A stretch of 18,914 bases of DNA from Chloroflexota bacterium (GTDB lineage: Bacteria; Chloroflexota; Dehalococcoidia; UBA2979): assembly GCA_016875695.1 (NCBI GenBank), contig VGPB01000014.1:1-18914 (forward strand), written 5' to 3'. The notes under the pieces were generated by a model. That model was given only the letters and a program-made list of their open reading frames with translations, was not told the origin of the DNA and ran no database searches. Positions 11,592 to 18,776 of the stretch are shown piece by piece. A program made the position numbers and the translations under genes. Each line of letters begins with the position of its first letter. The stretch's first letter is position 1.

Positions 11592-13432
11592 TACGCATCC
11601 CGCAGGCGCTTATCGACGAGATAGTTGAGCACGCGCGGGAGGACCTACCTAACGAGGCGTGCGGGATGATCACCGCCATCGACGGCGCGCCCGTCGCCGC
11701 CTATCGCCTGTCTAATGCCGAGCGCAATCCGTACCGATACGTGATCGACCCCGCTCAGCAGCTGATCATCGAACAGCACATCCAGGCTTCAAATCAGACC
11801 CTCTTCGCAATCTACCACTCGCATGTTGCGTCCGAGGCACGGCCATCGGGCACGGACCGCAACATGGCGGTGTTGCCTCCAGGCGACTTCAAGCACGGAC
11901 AGCTGATCTACCCGACCGCGTACTACATCCTTGTTTCGCTCGCTGACGCGACGCCAGTAGTCCGAGCGTTCCGAATCGGCCGTCGCGGCGGCGTGCGCGA
12001 GATCCGCATCCAGGTCGTCGCCGATCGGCCTGACTTCCCTGCGCCGACACCGGTCGCCTTCGGGCCCCCTCGGCACACGCGCTTTGCCTGGGGCGCACGG
12101 ACATACCTGATGGGGGTGATCAACGCGAGTCCTGATTCCTTCTCTGGGGATGGGATAGCGGATCCCAAGGCCGCCGCCGCGATCGCTCGCCGCATGGTTT
12201 CCGAGGGCGTCGACCTCATCGACATCGGCGCCGCGTCGACGCGACCGGGGCATGCTCCGGTTCCGCCGGAGGAGGAGTGGGAGCGCCTTGCTCCCGTCCT
12301 CTCTGCGGTCCGCTCGGCCGTCGCCGTACCCATCACTGTCGACACGTCGAAGGCAAGTGTCGCGCGCCGCGCGCTCGCCGCGGGGGCCGACGCGATCAAT
12401 GACACAAACGGTCTGCGCGCGGACCCTGCATTGGTGGAGGCGATCGGTGGTGGGCGGGAGAAGAACGCACCTCGTACCCGCCCAACGCCCGCCGTACTCA
12501 TGCACAACCAGCGCGGCCGCCCCTTCTCCGGCGACGTCATCGCCGACGTGCGCGCCGGGCTCCGCGCGAGCCTGAAGCTCGCACGCGACGCCGGCGTCGA
12601 CGAGCGCCGCCTCATCCTCGACCCGGGCTTCGGCTTCGGCTGGGAGCCCGCGCAGAACCTGGAGCTGCTGCGTAGGCTCGGCGAGTTGCGCGACCTCGGC
12701 CGCCCGCTGCTCATCGGCACGTCCCGTAAGTCGACCATCGGCCTCGTGCTCGAGCGCGCCGAGGCGGAGCGCGCGTGGGGTACCGCCGCCACCGTCGCGC
12801 TCGCGATCGCTGCCGGCGCCGACATCGTGCGCGTGCACGACGTGCGCGAGATGGCGGAGGTCGCGCGCATGACCGACGCGGTCGTGCGCCGCTGGCCGCC
12901 AGCGGAGCGGCGCGTCTGGCTCGGCCTCGGCGGCAACGTCGGCGACCGCCTCGCGGTCTTCCGGCGCGCGCTCGCCGGGCTGGAGGCGGGCGGCGTCGCT
13001 GTCCAGCTCGTGTCCGCGGTGTATGAGACCCCGCCCTGGGGCATCGTGGACCAGCCGTGCTTCGCCAACGCCGCGCTGCAGGCGCGCACCGCGCTTGCGC
13101 CGCACGACCTGCTCGCGCTCGCCAAGCGCCTGGAGGCCGCGGCCGGGCGCGACTTCGCCGCGCCGCGCAACAGCGCGCGCCCGCTCGACATCGACCTGCT
13201 GCACGTCGAGGGCGTGCAGCTCGAGGAGCCCGTGCTCACGCTGCCCCACTTGCACCTGCACGAGCGCGCGTTCGTGCTGGTGCCGCTCGCCGAGATCGCG
13301 CCAGAGTTACGTCACCCGCGCCTCGGCGCGACGATGCTGGAGTTGCGCGCGGCCGTCTCGGACGCCGGGATTGAGCCGCTGGGCGAGCTCGCATGGTGGC
13401 TGCCCGCACTGCGTCCCGGGGCGGGCCATTAG
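11588..13432 (+). CDS. JAMM metallopeptidase fused to dihydropteroate synthase and HPPK
   Basis: One uninterrupted 614-residue frame has three enzymes. Residues 1-142 are a JAMM (Mec/CysO-peptidase type) domain with E23 in PNEACGM and the zinc motif H77-S-H79-x7-S87-x2-D90. Residues about 165-432 are DHPS (FolP): LMGVINASPDSFSG, VDTSKASVARRAL, LMHNQRG, LDPGFGFG and IGTSRKSTIG. Residues about 441-600 are HPPK (FolK): LGLGGNVGDR, YETPPWG, PLDIDLL with D534/D536, and a closing HERAFVLVPLAEIAP. FolB is absent. FolP has no start codon of its own near its first strand, so the chain must be made as a fusion. The JAMM part should cut carrier tails or carrier-cysteine adducts; the rest makes dihydropteroate for folate. 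The GTG at 11588 overlaps the previous stop. FolK-FolP fusions are known; I do not recall a JAMM added to them. Confidence 0.9.
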   Translation: MIRIPQALIDEIVEHAREDLPNEACGMITAIDGAPVAAYRLSNAERNPYRYVIDPAQQLIIEQHIQASNQTLFAIYHSHVASEARPSGTDRNMAVLPPGDFKHGQLIYPTAYYILVSLADATPVVRAFRIGRRGGVREIRIQVVADRPDFPAPTPVAFGPPRHTRFAWGARTYLMGVINASPDSFSGDGIADPKAAAAIARRMVSEGVDLIDIGAASTRPGHAPVPPEEEWERLAPVLSAVRSAVAVPITVDTSKASVARRALAAGADAINDTNGLRADPALVEAIGGGREKNAPRTRPTPAVLMHNQRGRPFSGDVIADVRAGLRASLKLARDAGVDERRLILDPGFGFGWEPAQNLELLRRLGELRDLGRPLLIGTSRKSTIGLVLERAEAERAWGTAATVALAIAAGADIVRVHDVREMAEVARMTDAVVRRWPPAERRVWLGLGGNVGDRLAVFRRALAGLEAGGVAVQLVSAVYETPPWGIVDQPCFANAALQARTALAPHDLLALAKRLEAAAGRDFAAPRNSARPLDIDLLHVEGVQLEEPVLTLPHLHLHERAFVLVPLAEIAPELRHPRLGATMLELRAAVSDAGIEPLGELAWWLPALRPGAGH

Positions 13433-13479
13433 CGCGAGGCGTGGTCGGCGAGTTGTGACCGTCGAGGTGTGACAGCACC

Positions 13480-13508
13480 GTGACAGTACGGCGCACGCCG
13501 CCCATAAC
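13480..13508 (+). promoter_or_regulatory. Putative promoter of the small zinc-protein gene
   Basis: GTGACA (13480-13485) and CATAAC (13503-13508) are 17 bases apart, matching the -35 and -10 consensus at 5 and 4 of 6 positions. The -35 box is the last of three GTGAC direct repeats (13455, 13469, 13480). The leader to the ATG at 13595 would be about 80 bases. Confidence 0.4.
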
Positions 13509-13594
13509 GGGCGCAGCCGCTCCACCGCGCGTGATACAACGATCGTGAACCGGCGTCTGGTACTCGCGAAGGCGGTGCAAGGCAGGAGGACACG

Positions 13595-13840
13595 ATGAGC
13601 TGGTTGAAGCGCGGCCGCGACAAGCAGGCCGATCCGAAGCAGGCGCAATCGTCGGCAGGTGCCGCGACCGAGTGCCTGCACGTCGCGCTCGACCCGCACT
13701 GCGATCGCCTCGAGGACATGGGCCACGAGGAGCGCGCCGCCTCGTTCCGCTGCGAGGCATGTGGCCGCGAGTTCGACGCCGCCGAGGGCACCGCGCTGTG
13801 CGCCGCCGAAGCGGACCGCCTGCGCCGGCTCATGGAGTAG
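13595..13840 (+). CDS. Small hypothetical protein with a C-x-H / C-x2-C putative zinc site
   Basis: This 81-residue protein has GGAGG 5 bases before its ATG. After a charged N-terminus it has C27-L-H29, D33-P-H35-C36-D37 and GHEERAASFRCEACGREF with C53/C56, giving a likely zinc-binding fold. Proteins with this C-x-H..LDPxxD..GHE..C-x2-C layout are, to my recollection, frequent uncharacterised genes in Chloroflexota. No catalytic residues or membrane segments are seen. It stands alone between the folate fusion and a broken membrane-protein gene and seems to have its own promoter. Function unknown. Confidence 0.75.
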   Translation: MSWLKRGRDKQADPKQAQSSAGAATECLHVALDPHCDRLEDMGHEERAASFRCEACGREFDAAEGTALCAAEADRLRRLME

Positions 13841-13925
13841 CCCCGCGCGCAGCGCCGCCTGATTGCCGGGCCCGCTGCCTGTCGCACATGCTGGGCGCGG
13901 GGAACTACTGGCGCTCGCCGTTCTG

Positions 13926-14131
13926 ATGGTCTACTCGTGGCGAGTCTGGCTGCGACTCTGCGGCAAGCACTGGGAGCCGGAGGGCCGCTGGGAATCCCGC
14001 ACCGCCGTGGTCGCGAGGTACCTGCAGGATCGGCATCGCTCATCGTCAGAGAGAAGCGGCAGCGATTGGCCTGGGTCGCGCTCGCCATCGACGGGTCGAT
14101 CGTTGCGCTGATCGTCTACGTCGCGCGCTGA
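13926..14131 (+). pseudogene. Small membrane protein with one frameshift
   Basis: Frame one gives MVYSWRVWLRLCGKHW...SRTAVVARYLQDRHR from ATG 13926. The coding-like sequence continues one frame over as IVREKRQRLAWVALAIDG and a hydrophobic end, SIVALIVYVAR, stopping at TGA 14129-14131. Adding one C near 14038-14041 joins them into a protein of about 69 residues with a charged N-terminal half and a C-terminal membrane segment. There is no convincing Shine-Dalgarno. It may be a real small gene with an assembly error, a decayed gene, or chance; this stretch holds no better candidate. Confidence 0.4.
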
Positions 14132-14148
14132 CCCCTCGAGCTCAGGCG

Positions 14149-14391
14149 CTACGCGGGAGGCTCGGCCTCAACCGCGTCCTCCGGCGCGAACTCGTCGTCG
14201 TCCCACTTCGCCACGGCCATCGTGTAGCCGACCCAGAACGCGAGCGCTGATACTACGCCGATGCCGATGAACACTGGGATCGCGAGCGTCGCGTAGGAAC
14301 GGCGCGCCGCGCCGGCGACGAACAGCAACAGCTGCAACACGGACAGCGCCATCAGCCCCTGCCCGAGCTGGCGCGAGCGCTCTGGCGTCAC
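14149..14391 (-). CDS. Small two-helix membrane protein, hypothetical
   Basis: This is an 80-residue protein starting at GTG 14391. Two hydrophobic segments (about 14-29 and 34-60) are followed by an acidic tail (KWDDDEFAPEDAVEAEPP). The start overlaps the stop of the Trm112-like gene as GTGA, so the two are translationally coupled. No known family was recognised, and a role beyond an inner-membrane location cannot be given. Confidence 0.7.
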   Translation of the reverse strand: MTPERSRQLGQGLMALSVLQLLLFVAGAARRSYATLAIPVFIGIGVVSALAFWVGYTMAVAKWDDDEFAPEDAVEAEPPA

Positions 14392-14609
14392 GGCGCTGCC
14401 CTCGAAGGCGGCGTGTTCGCCTCCAGCGCGCGCCGCAGCTCCGGCGGCAGCAAGTTCGGGATCCCGTCCCGGATCGGGTACCACTCGTCGCAGGCGGAGC
14501 AGTGCAGCTCGCCGCTCATTACCTCGTCGCCCTCGACGCCTGCAATAGTGAGCGTGAGCGGGTCCTTGCAGACGGGACATGCGAGGATCTCCATCAGGTC
14601 TTGCAGCAC
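14388..14609 (-). CDS. Trm112 family zinc-binding protein (YcaR-like)
   Basis: This 73-residue protein starts at GTG 14609, giving LQDLMEILACPVCKDPL at the N-terminus. Zinc cysteines are C11-x2-C14 and C37-x2-C40, and the end of the domain, DEWYPIRDGIPNLLPPE, is the Trm112/UPF0434 signature. In other organisms Trm112 activates methyltransferases; in bacteria the short form often lies beside lipid or nucleotide enzymes and its partner is unclear. It overlaps the next gene by four bases. A promoter lies just upstream on the minus strand. Confidence 0.88.
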   Translation of the reverse strand: MLQDLMEILACPVCKDPLTLTIAGVEGDEVMSGELHCSACDEWYPIRDGIPNLLPPELRRALEANTPPSRAAP

Positions 14610-14627
14610 GCGTACCCCCGTGCGTGG

Positions 14628-14657
14628 ATGATAGTGACGTACGCTTGCGCCGTGCAA
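14628..14657 (-). promoter_or_regulatory. Putative promoter of the Trm112-like gene
   Basis: On the minus strand TTGCAC (14657-14652) and TATCAT (14633-14628) are separated by 18 bases. Transcription would start near 14621, only about 12 bases before the GTG at 14609. Both boxes are reasonable matches, and this is a short divergent intergenic region. Confidence 0.45.
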
Positions 14658-14693
14658 CGCACGCCCCACTGAATCCGTACGAAGTGGAGCACG

Positions 14694-15365
14694 ATGCCCG
14701 AGCGAATTGCGCTCCAGCGCGCCGTGGCCAATATCGGCGACGCCGCGATTGTCGTGCGACCGTCCCGCGCACAGCTCACGGGCGCGCTGGCGGAGCTCGC
14801 GATCGCCGGTGGCGCGCTCCTTCTCATCGTCGTGCTGTTCGATCGCCTGCCGCTGCTGCTGCTCGTCGCGCTGCTGCTGCTCGCCGTCGTGGTCGGCCCC
14901 GTCGGCATGCTCGGCGTGGTCTACAACGTCGCCGGCACGAGCTTCCTGCTCGACCGCGCGAAGCGCAGCGCGCGCTGGCAGGAGGGCTTCCTCGGCATGG
15001 GCATCGGCACCACCGAGTACGTGCCGTTCGACCGCATCGCACGCGTGGAGGTGCGTGGCGACGCCGCGGAGCGGCTCGCCTCCGGCGAGCGCCAGGACGT
15101 CGCGCAGTGGACCGTGCAGCTCGTGCGCGACGACGCGCGCGAGCTGCCCATCGGCACTGTCATCGCGCCCGGCGCGCTCGCCGCCGAGGGCCTCGACCGC
15201 GCGAACCGGCTCGCGGACGCCGTCGCGACGATGACCGGCGTGATCGCGCAGCTTGCCGCGCTCCCCGTGCAGGCGGACGAGCGGGCGCCTGCGCAGGCTG
15301 CGCCGCGGCGCCGCCGGCGCCGGGTCGAGCGCGCCGCGCCGCCGCCTCCCGGCGAGGATTCGTAG
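14694..15365 (+). CDS. Two-helix membrane protein, hypothetical
   Basis: This 223-residue protein starts at ATG 14694, with GTGGAG 4 bases upstream. After a short cytoplasmic start there are two closely spaced hydrophobic helices (about 31-49 and 52-76). A soluble beta-rich part follows (YVPFDRIARVEVRG...WTVQLVRDD), which resembles the PH-like domain after a helical hairpin in many small bacterial membrane proteins. The C-terminus is Pro- and Arg-rich (RRRRRR) and probably disordered. It is divergent from the Trm112-like gene and ends before a convergent zinc-ribbon gene. No specific function is evident. Confidence 0.75.
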   Translation: MPERIALQRAVANIGDAAIVVRPSRAQLTGALAELAIAGGALLLIVVLFDRLPLLLLVALLLLAVVVGPVGMLGVVYNVAGTSFLLDRAKRSARWQEGFLGMGIGTTEYVPFDRIARVEVRGDAAERLASGERQDVAQWTVQLVRDDARELPIGTVIAPGALAAEGLDRANRLADAVATMTGVIAQLAALPVQADERAPAQAAPRRRRRRVERAAPPPPGEDS

Positions 15366-15486
15366 CGCAGCGCATCGACTTCCACCGGGTGTGGCGTCAT
15401 CGACGCGCGACGATCGCTCAGGCCGACAGCAACTGCAGGGCGGAATCGCAACGCTCGGTCGGCAGGACGCCGGCGCAGCAGGGAGC

Positions 15487-15549
15487 GCGAGGGGCGCGGC
15501 CCCTCGCACGGAAACGGGCGGGCGGGTGGGTTTCCCGGCCCGAAGGGCC
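15487..15549. repeat. Intergenic two-stem element, copy 2
   Basis: A perfect 9-bp stem, GCGAGGGGC (15487-15495) with GCCCCTCGC (15499-15507) and a GCG loop, is followed by ACGGAAAC. Next come the G-rich block GGGCGGGCGG (15516-15525) and a second hairpin GGCCC-GAA-GGGCC (15537-15549). It has the same order of parts as 8650-8705. It lies in the 236-base gap between convergent genes, where no gene is seen, so a bidirectional terminator role is possible. Confidence 0.5.
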
Positions 15550-15601
15550 GTCGCCAGTTCCGCGGCGCCGCATGAGTGGCCAGCGGGTGTGCCCTTGCGC
15601 C

Positions 15602-16108
15602 CTACCCGCGCTCGGCGAGCCACGCGCCCCACTGCGTGCGCAGCCGCCGCCGCGCGCGCTCGTAGCCTAGGCGGTCGCCGTAGTAGCCGCCGATCACGCC
15701 CGCCAGCACGCGGCCGCCTACGAGCAGGATCAGCGCGTACACGGTCGCCGCCGGCAGCAGGTGGGCGCGCAGGTACGGCACGCCCAGCACCACGGCGAGC
15801 CCCCCGAGGATCGCGACGACCAGCCCGAGGTACGCGAACGTGTTCACGATCGTGCGCTCCGTGCTGCGCTGCGCTCGCAGCATCACGATTACCGGTTCCG
15901 GGATCTGCTCCACCGCCGCGCGCGCGCTCATCTCCGTGCCGCAGTGTGGGCACGCCACGGACTCTGGCCCCAGTGGCGTGTAGCAGTGCCCGCAGAAGCG
16001 CCCGCGGTTCGGCAGCTCGCCGCGCGTGTATGCCAGGATGTGCGCCTCCAGCCGCTCGCTGAACAGCGGGCAGCCGTCGTCGGGCCGGTAGCGCTGCTCC
16101 GCGCTCAC
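15602..16108 (-). CDS. Zinc-ribbon membrane protein, hypothetical
   Basis: This 168-residue protein starts at GTG 16108, overlapping the Mug stop as GTGA. A zinc ribbon (C39-x2-C42 in RFCGHCYTPLG and C53-x2-C56 in VACPHCGTEM) is followed by two membrane segments (about 93-112 and 118-143). It ends in an Arg-rich tail, RARRRLRTQWGAWLAE. The coupling to mug suggests common transcription rather than a shared function. I do not recognise a named family. Confidence 0.78.
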   Translation of the reverse strand: MSAEQRYRPDDGCPLFSERLEAHILAYTRGELPNRGRFCGHCYTPLGPESVACPHCGTEMSARAAVEQIPEPVIVMLRAQRSTERTIVNTFAYLGLVVAILGGLAVVLGVPYLRAHLLPAATVYALILLVGGRVLAGVIGGYYGDRLGYERARRRLRTQWGAWLAERG

Positions 16109-16665
16109 GCGCTGCCCGGCCCCGCGGACGCGGCGTCGAGCCAGCGCGCGAGCTCGCCGAGCACGCGGTGCACCTGCGGGCGGTACGCCGCCGCACGCCC
16201 GGACGTCGACGGCATCAGCCACACCGACGCCCCCGCGAGCGTGGCGCCGTCTAGGCGCCCCCAGCCGCCGGTGGGCGTTCCGCCGGGGAAGCACGCGCGG
16301 AAGCCCCGCGTGGTCGCGAAGCACACCGCGCGCGGCCGCGCGTACGCGATGCGGCCGCGGAACCCCGGCAGCGCCGCGCGCAGCTCGGCGTCCGTCACGC
16401 GGCTCGAGTCGGTGTCGACGCGCTTGACCACGTCGGTGAAGCCGATGCCCGCGCACGCTGGCAGCGCGCGGTCGCAGGCGGGACCGAGCGCGCCGGGCGC
16501 CAGGTTGCCGGCGAGGCCGCTCGCCGCGAGCGCCGGCCAGAAGTCGTTGCCGGGATGCGCGTAGTAGTGGCGGCGCCGCGCGGACTCCGCGCTCGGGTTG
16601 ATGCCCACGAACACCACGCGCAGCCGCGGCCGCAGCAGGTCCGGGAGCGTGCGCAGACCGGGCAT
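16105..16665 (-). CDS. mug: G/U(T) mismatch-specific DNA glycosylase (Mug/TDG family)
   Basis: This 186-residue protein has a length usual for the family. The active-site motif GINPS (21-25) is followed by HPGNDFWPALAASGL, and the second motif MPSTSGRAA (151-159) inserts into the helix near the lesion. These identify the Mug/TDG branch of the uracil-DNA glycosylase superfamily, which removes uracil or thymine opposite guanine in base excision repair. ATG 16665 gives the standard N-terminus. It lies 23 bases after the CopD-like gene and overlaps the next gene, probably within the purA operon. Asn in GINPS is the usual water-activating residue and is present. Confidence 0.92.
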   Translation of the reverse strand: MPGLRTLPDLLRPRLRVVFVGINPSAESARRRHYYAHPGNDFWPALAASGLAGNLAPGALGPACDRALPACAGIGFTDVVKRVDTDSSRVTDAELRAALPGFRGRIAYARPRAVCFATTRGFRACFPGGTPTGGWGRLDGATLAGASVWLMPSTSGRAAAYRPQVHRVLGELARWLDAASAGPGSA

Positions 16666-16688
16666 CTGCGTCTCTCGGCGGCGCGCCT

Positions 16689-17183
16689 TCAGGACGGCTG
16701 CAGCGAGTACGGGTGATGCCCCAGCGTCGCGCCGAGCAGCAGCAGCGCGATCGAGACCACCAGTAGCAGCGTCGAGAACAGGAACGACCCCTTGCGCGCG
16801 CGCTCCAGCGCCGCCGTCTCGGCCTCGCCGCGTTCCACCGCCTCGGACGCCTCACGCACGCGCCGCCCGAACACCGCGCCGTGCACCGCGATTAGCGCCA
16901 CCAGCACCACCAGCAGCGTCATCTTCGTCATGAAGATGACGCCCCAGCGGTAGTCCAACATCGAGTCCTGCACCGGCTGCGGCACGATCGCCTCGTTGTA
17001 GAACTGGTACAGCCCGGTCACGACCAGCCCGACGACCGCCACCACCGTCATCGTCGCGAAGCGCCGCGTCACGACCAGCGTCACCCGCCGGCGTAGCCCC
17101 TCGTCGTCGATCAGCCACGTCGAGGGCACGACCGCGTAGAAGAGCAGCAGCTGCGGCCCCACCAGCGTCGCCGCAAGCAGCAC
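16689..17183 (-). CDS. CopD-like four-helix integral membrane protein
   Basis: This 164-residue protein has four hydrophobic segments (about 1-20, 42-62, 83-106 and 133-155) and charged loops. The layout and the ending GATLGHHPY resemble the CopD/DUF2269 group of small membrane proteins, a tentative match. The GTG at 17183 was taken as start, but coding-like, hydrophobic sequence (LDTISLALH) continues upstream in frame. No ATG or GTG is found before the purA stop. A CTG at 17210-17208 with AAAGGA 7 bases before it is a possible non-standard start that would give a complete first helix. Substrate unknown; copper or haem roles are unproven. Confidence 0.7.
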   Translation of the reverse strand: MLLAATLVGPQLLLFYAVVPSTWLIDDEGLRRRVTLVVTRRFATMTVVAVVGLVVTGLYQFYNEAIVPQPVQDSMLDYRWGVIFMTKMTLLVVLVALIAVHGAVFGRRVREASEAVERGEAETAALERARKGSFLFSTLLLVVSIALLLLGATLGHHPYSLQPS

Positions 17184-17244
17184 GTGGAGCGCCAGCGAGA
17201 TCGTGTCCAGCGTCGGATCCTTTCGTGCCCCTGGGCGAGGCGTG

Positions 17245-18561
17245 CTAGAGCGTGCCGCCGAAGATGTCCCGCGTGACGATCGCCTGCTCGCGCTCCGGGC
17301 CCACCGAGATCATGTCCACCGGCACGCCCAGCAGCTGCTCCACGCGCTGCACGTAGGCGCGCGCCGCCGGCGGCAGGTCGCCGAACGTGCGCACGTGCGA
17401 GATCTCCTCGCGCCAGCCCGGCAGCTCCTCGTAGATCGGCTCCAGCGCCGTCATCGCCGTGAGCGCCCCCGGCAGCGTGTCCACACGCTGTCCCTCGAGC
17501 TCGTAGCCCGTGCAGATCTTCACCCGCTCGAATTGCGCGAGCACGTCCAGGCGCGTCAGCGCCACCGAGGTCACGCCGTTCAGCCGCGCGGTGTAGCGCG
17601 CCAGCACGCCGTCGAACCAGCCGCAGCGCCGCGGCCGGCCCGTCGTCGTGCCATACTCGCCTGTGCCCTGCGCGCGCCCGTGGTCGCGCAGCGCGTCGCC
17701 GTCGGCGTCGAACAGCTCCGTCGGCATCGGCCCGTGGCCGACGCGCGTCTGGTACGCCTTGTACACGCCGACCACGCGCGCGATCGCCCGCGGCCCCAGC
17801 CCCACGCCGATGCACGCCCCGGCGGCGATCGACGCCGGCAGCGACGATGTGACGTACGGGTACGTGCCGCTGTCCAGGTCCAGCAGCGCTCCCTGCGCGC
17901 CCTCCAGCAGCAGCTGCTCGCCGCGCGCCTCGGCGTCCTGCGCCACCACCGCCGTGTCGGCGATGTACGGGCGCAGCAGCTCCCCGTACTCGTGGCACTC
18001 GTCGCGCACCGCCTCGTAGCGCAGCGGCTCGCCGCCGTACAGCTTCGTGATCACTGCGTTCTTGTACTCCAGCACGAAGCGCAGCTTCTGCTCCAGCGCC
18101 TCTGGCGTCACGAGGTCCACGGTGCGGATGCCGAGCCGCCCCGCTTTGTCGACGAACGCCGGCCCGGTGCCCGTGCCGGTGGTGCCGATCGCGTGCTCGC
18201 CCCGCAGCTGCTCGTCGAGCTTGTCGATCACCGGGTGCCAGGGCATCACGACATGCGCGCGGTTGCTCACCAGCAGCTGCGTGGTGTCCACCCCGCGGTC
18301 CTCGAGCATCTTGATCTCGCTGACCAGCGCCTGCGGGTGGATCACCACCCCGTTGCCGATGACGCAGATCTTCTGCCCGTAGAAGATGCCGGCCGGCACC
18401 AAGTGCAGCGCAAACCGCCCCCGCTCGTTGACGATCGTGTGCCCCGCGTTGCTGCCCGCCGAGTAGCGCGCGATCACCGCGCAGTCGCGCGCGAAGAAGT
18501 CGACGACGCGGCCCTTGCCCTCGTCGCCCCACTGCCCGCCAATGACCACCGTTGCAGGCAT
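17245..18561 (-). CDS. purA: Adenylosuccinate synthetase
   Basis: This 438-residue protein has the standard length. The GTP loop GGQWGDEGKGR (8-18) with the catalytic D13, the catalytic His in NAGHT (H41), VIGNGVVIHP, GTGTGPAFVDKAGR and TTGRPRRCGWFD are all diagnostic. It joins IMP and aspartate with GTP in the first committed step to AMP, in the cytoplasm. ATG 18561 has GGAG 8 bases upstream. It is the first gene of a minus-strand run with the CopD-like, mug and zinc-ribbon genes. A TATGAT box at 18662-18657 is a candidate -10. No missing residues were noticed. Confidence 0.97.
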   Translation of the reverse strand: MPATVVIGGQWGDEGKGRVVDFFARDCAVIARYSAGSNAGHTIVNERGRFALHLVPAGIFYGQKICVIGNGVVIHPQALVSEIKMLEDRGVDTTQLLVSNRAHVVMPWHPVIDKLDEQLRGEHAIGTTGTGTGPAFVDKAGRLGIRTVDLVTPEALEQKLRFVLEYKNAVITKLYGGEPLRYEAVRDECHEYGELLRPYIADTAVVAQDAEARGEQLLLEGAQGALLDLDSGTYPYVTSSLPASIAAGACIGVGLGPRAIARVVGVYKAYQTRVGHGPMPTELFDADGDALRDHGRAQGTGEYGTTTGRPRRCGWFDGVLARYTARLNGVTSVALTRLDVLAQFERVKICTGYELEGQRVDTLPGALTAMTALEPIYEELPGWREEISHVRTFGDLPPAARAYVQRVEQLLGVPVDMISVGPEREQAIVTRDIFGGTL

Positions 18562-18656
18562 TGTCGTGTCTCCGTCGCCCAGCGCCGCACCGCGCGCCCT
18601 CAGGCGCGCCGGCGCTGCACGCTGCTCTCTGCTGGTCGCCCGCCCGGGCTCGCGCG

Positions 18657-18662
18657 ATCATA
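18657..18662 (-). promoter_or_regulatory. Candidate -10 box upstream of purA
   Basis: TATGAT on the minus strand, in the same GGTATGAT context as the Rrf2 promoter at 5565-5572. No convincing -35 is seen. The leader of about 90 bases would hold a short GC hairpin (GCGCGCC with GGCGCGC). Confidence 0.3.
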
Positions 18663-18776
18663 CCGTAGGCCCCGGCGATGCACCCGCACGCGTCGCCTCG
18701 ACGCGGCCCGGAGCCGGTCGTGCGCAGCACACCGCGCTCGGTCTGGAGCCGGGCGCGGAGCAACACAGGAGCGTGC

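Noticed and set aside
11789..13261. Long minus-strand frames (490 and 438 codons) opposite the JAMM-folate fusion
   Set aside because: Shadow frames of GC-rich coding sequence; no motifs, and the plus frame holds three complete enzyme domains.
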